Below, piece by piece: positions 62,829-64,000 of a stretch of DNA of 64,000 nt. The DNA is from CAWAWP01 sp963841205 (GTDB lineage Bacteria; Chloroflexota; Ktedonobacteria; Ktedonobacterales; JADMIN01): NCBI GenBank assembly GCA_963841205.1, contig CAWJCH010000024.1:1-64000 (forward strand), in the 5' to 3' direction. Below the pieces are notes generated by a model, which worked only from the letters and a program-made list of their open reading frames with translations, made no database searches and was not told the origin of the DNA. Position 1 is the first letter of the stretch. Each line of letters starts with the position of its first letter. Position numbers and translations under genes: made by a program.

Positions 62829-62851
62829 CGAAACCCAGCCTACTATCCTTG

Positions 62852-63095
62852 ACACTCCCCAGGCGTAAATGCCGGGGATGCTCAGGCTACGTATGCGGTA
62901 CCCCATGTGGTACCCCACTGCGTTGGCGCCTGACGGGCCTGCCCGGCCCGATTGTACGGCGTGGCGTCCGAAGAGGCCACGTTGCTCGGCCGTGCAGGGC
63001 ACTCTTCTACCGAAAGGGTAGAGCAACGGCAATTGGACCGGACTGGCTGAGGCCCCCTGCCTCAAGGCAGGGGGCCTCAGCCAGGATTTTGCTAG
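62852..63095 (-). mobile_element. third short IS605-type non-autonomous element
   Basis: It starts TTGACACTCCCCAGGCGTAAA followed by TGCCGGGGATGCTCAGGCTACG, the same end motif as copies A1/A2. It ends beyond a perfect 19-bp hairpin (63044-63062 with 63065-63083, 2-base loop; TGGCTGAGGCCCCCTGCCT on the left arm). The 240-bp interior is unrelated to A1/A2 and encodes nothing. Confidence 0.55.
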
Positions 63096-63099
63096 AAAG

Positions 63100-63760
63100 A
63101 GAAGCCCGCCTGCGCAGTATAACGCGCCTGCCCACCCATCGCGGCCTCAACGCCCGAACGTCACGGGCGCCTCGTCATCGGCCCAGACCACCGTCGCCCT
63201 CCGCCCTAGACGCCTCCCGCGCAAAGAAAAGGTGTGGTGACGCGAAACTCGCGTCCGTACTTGACCGTGCCTGGCCGGAAATGTCCATATCCGCGACTGG
63301 CGATCCCGCCGAGAAACGTGTCCCACTAATGAGAACGCATGTTCAATGTCCGCCGCAACCAAGTCAACGCCCCGGTCCACGCCACCCGCTAAAGGATACG
63401 TTCCCATGTCACATGCCAGATACCGCCAACCGAGCACGGTCCCCTCGCCCTGCGGCCTCTCCCGTCGTCAAAACAATGGGGCGGAAGCGCGGAGCCCACT
63501 TCCGCCCACCCCGCCAACGCCCCCGCTTGCCCGCACTCCCGCCGCAAAGGCCCGATCAAAAACGCAAAAGCGGAAGGAAACAGAAATCACACCGCACTCC
63601 CAGCATCGCCGCCGCTGCCCATCAATTCAGCACTCTCCACACCGTCCACCAAACCCGCCCACCCACGCCGAACGTCACCGAGCCCCAATTCTCCTCCACT
63701 CGCGCCAATTTCCGCCCCGTCGCATCCTTTTCCCCTCCTCGCCCTCTGCCTTGAAATCTC
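63100..63760. other. non-coding stretch
   Basis: I see no convincing gene. Several open frames exist but lack ribosome sites and protein-like composition; base composition here is rich in C on the plus strand, and several frames give Pro/Arg/His-rich nonsense. Confidence 0.4.
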
Positions 63761-63845
63761 CGCTCCGCCTCCGTGACCTCTGTGTCCTCTGTGGTTAATT
63801 CTCTGTCTCTCTGCTCTGCCCTCTGCGTCCTCCGTGGATAATGCA
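63760..63845. repeat. HRGHRGH-type short repeat
   Basis: TCCGTGACCTCTGTGTCCTC then TGTGGTTAATTCT, and a second unit CTCTGCGTCCTCCGTGGATAA. Translations of this repeat give the familiar spurious peptides HRGHRGH / DLCVLCG, known from many Planctomycetes, Chloroflexota and cyanobacterial genomes as an intergenic repeat wrongly called as protein. Confidence 0.55.
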
Positions 63846-63981
63846 CCTCCTCTCTCCGCCAGCAGTATCGCCCCAACGTACTGAGGTATACTTGCCACAC
63901 ACAGCGGGCCGCACCCGCGCCAGCCACAACCTCGCAGCCACCGAAGGCCGCGATCTCCGCCCCACAGATGGAGGCAGCCCC

Positions 63982-64000
63982 ATGGCGATTGCCACCCGCA
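63982..64000 (+). CDS. start of a gene running off the window
   Basis: GGAGG at 63970-63974 lies 7 bases before ATG at 63982, which opens MAIATR and continues past the end. Only six codons are visible, so the product cannot be named. Confidence 0.5.

Noticed and set aside
63587..63927. Minus-strand proteins with NHRGHRGHGG
   Set aside because: These are translations of a known intergenic repeat, not proteins.

Overview
The window is a GC-rich bacterial chromosome segment, most likely from a Chloroflexota lineage. That placement is inference. It rests on a Ycf45/SpoIIIAA-like ATPase with an R3H tail, a triple-FHA ABC exporter, pdxS/pdxT, a BMP-type nucleoside ABC system, a transmembrane Ser/Thr kinase and many IS200/IS605-type palindromic relics.

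Layout. 0.07-4.2 kb: a GNAT acetyltransferase, a NERD-domain helicase and an alpha/beta hydrolase, with degenerate interspersed repeats between them. 4.3-14 kb: an insertion-sequence graveyard (IS1634-, ISL3-, IS630-, IS66- and IS5-type remnants and one intact IS110-type gene) around a lipoprotein and an SMI1/KNR4 gene with an early amber codon. 14-22.3 kb: a WYL regulator divergent from a DUF1579-like gene, a decayed TnpB element, two families of short palindrome-ended repeats, a phosphotransferase fragment, a small membrane protein and a secreted protein.

22.5-32 kb is the most striking part: a two-armed gene island. The left arm (minus strand) encodes a small HTH-like protein, an HNH nuclease and a 1324-residue family B DNA polymerase. 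The right arm (plus strand) encodes an XRE regulator, a MerR-like regulator, a solo Cas1 integrase with an added N-terminal zinc module, and a BRO-type antirepressor. A clean promoter and a 22-bp operator-like dyad lie between the arms. Cas1 + PolB + HNH + HTH without cas2, effector genes or a CRISPR array is the casposon signature (self-synthesising transposons that use Cas1 as integrase). I regard it as a candidate bacterial casposon. I could not find its terminal inverted repeats or target duplication by eye. A pentapeptide-repeat membrane protein follows and may be cargo.

34-36.4 kb: a TIR-domain stub, a small membrane protein, an IS630 fragment and a RipA-like membrane protein. 36.4-43.2 kb (minus strand): a BMP/nucleoside-type ABC operon (binding lipoprotein, two permeases, double ATPase) followed by a DapA-family aldolase/lyase, with a palindromic repeat inserted just before the ATPase start. 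43.7-62.2 kb is ordinary chromosome: ilvE, arginase, a membrane-anchored protein, pdxS, pdxT, a GNAT-like protein, the R3H ATPase, the FHA-ABC exporter, the Ser/Thr kinase, a VIT-family transporter, a secreted phosphoesterase and an intact TnpB. 62.3-64 kb: a small membrane protein, another palindromic element, a non-coding stretch with an HRGH-type repeat, and the first codons of a gene that runs off the end.
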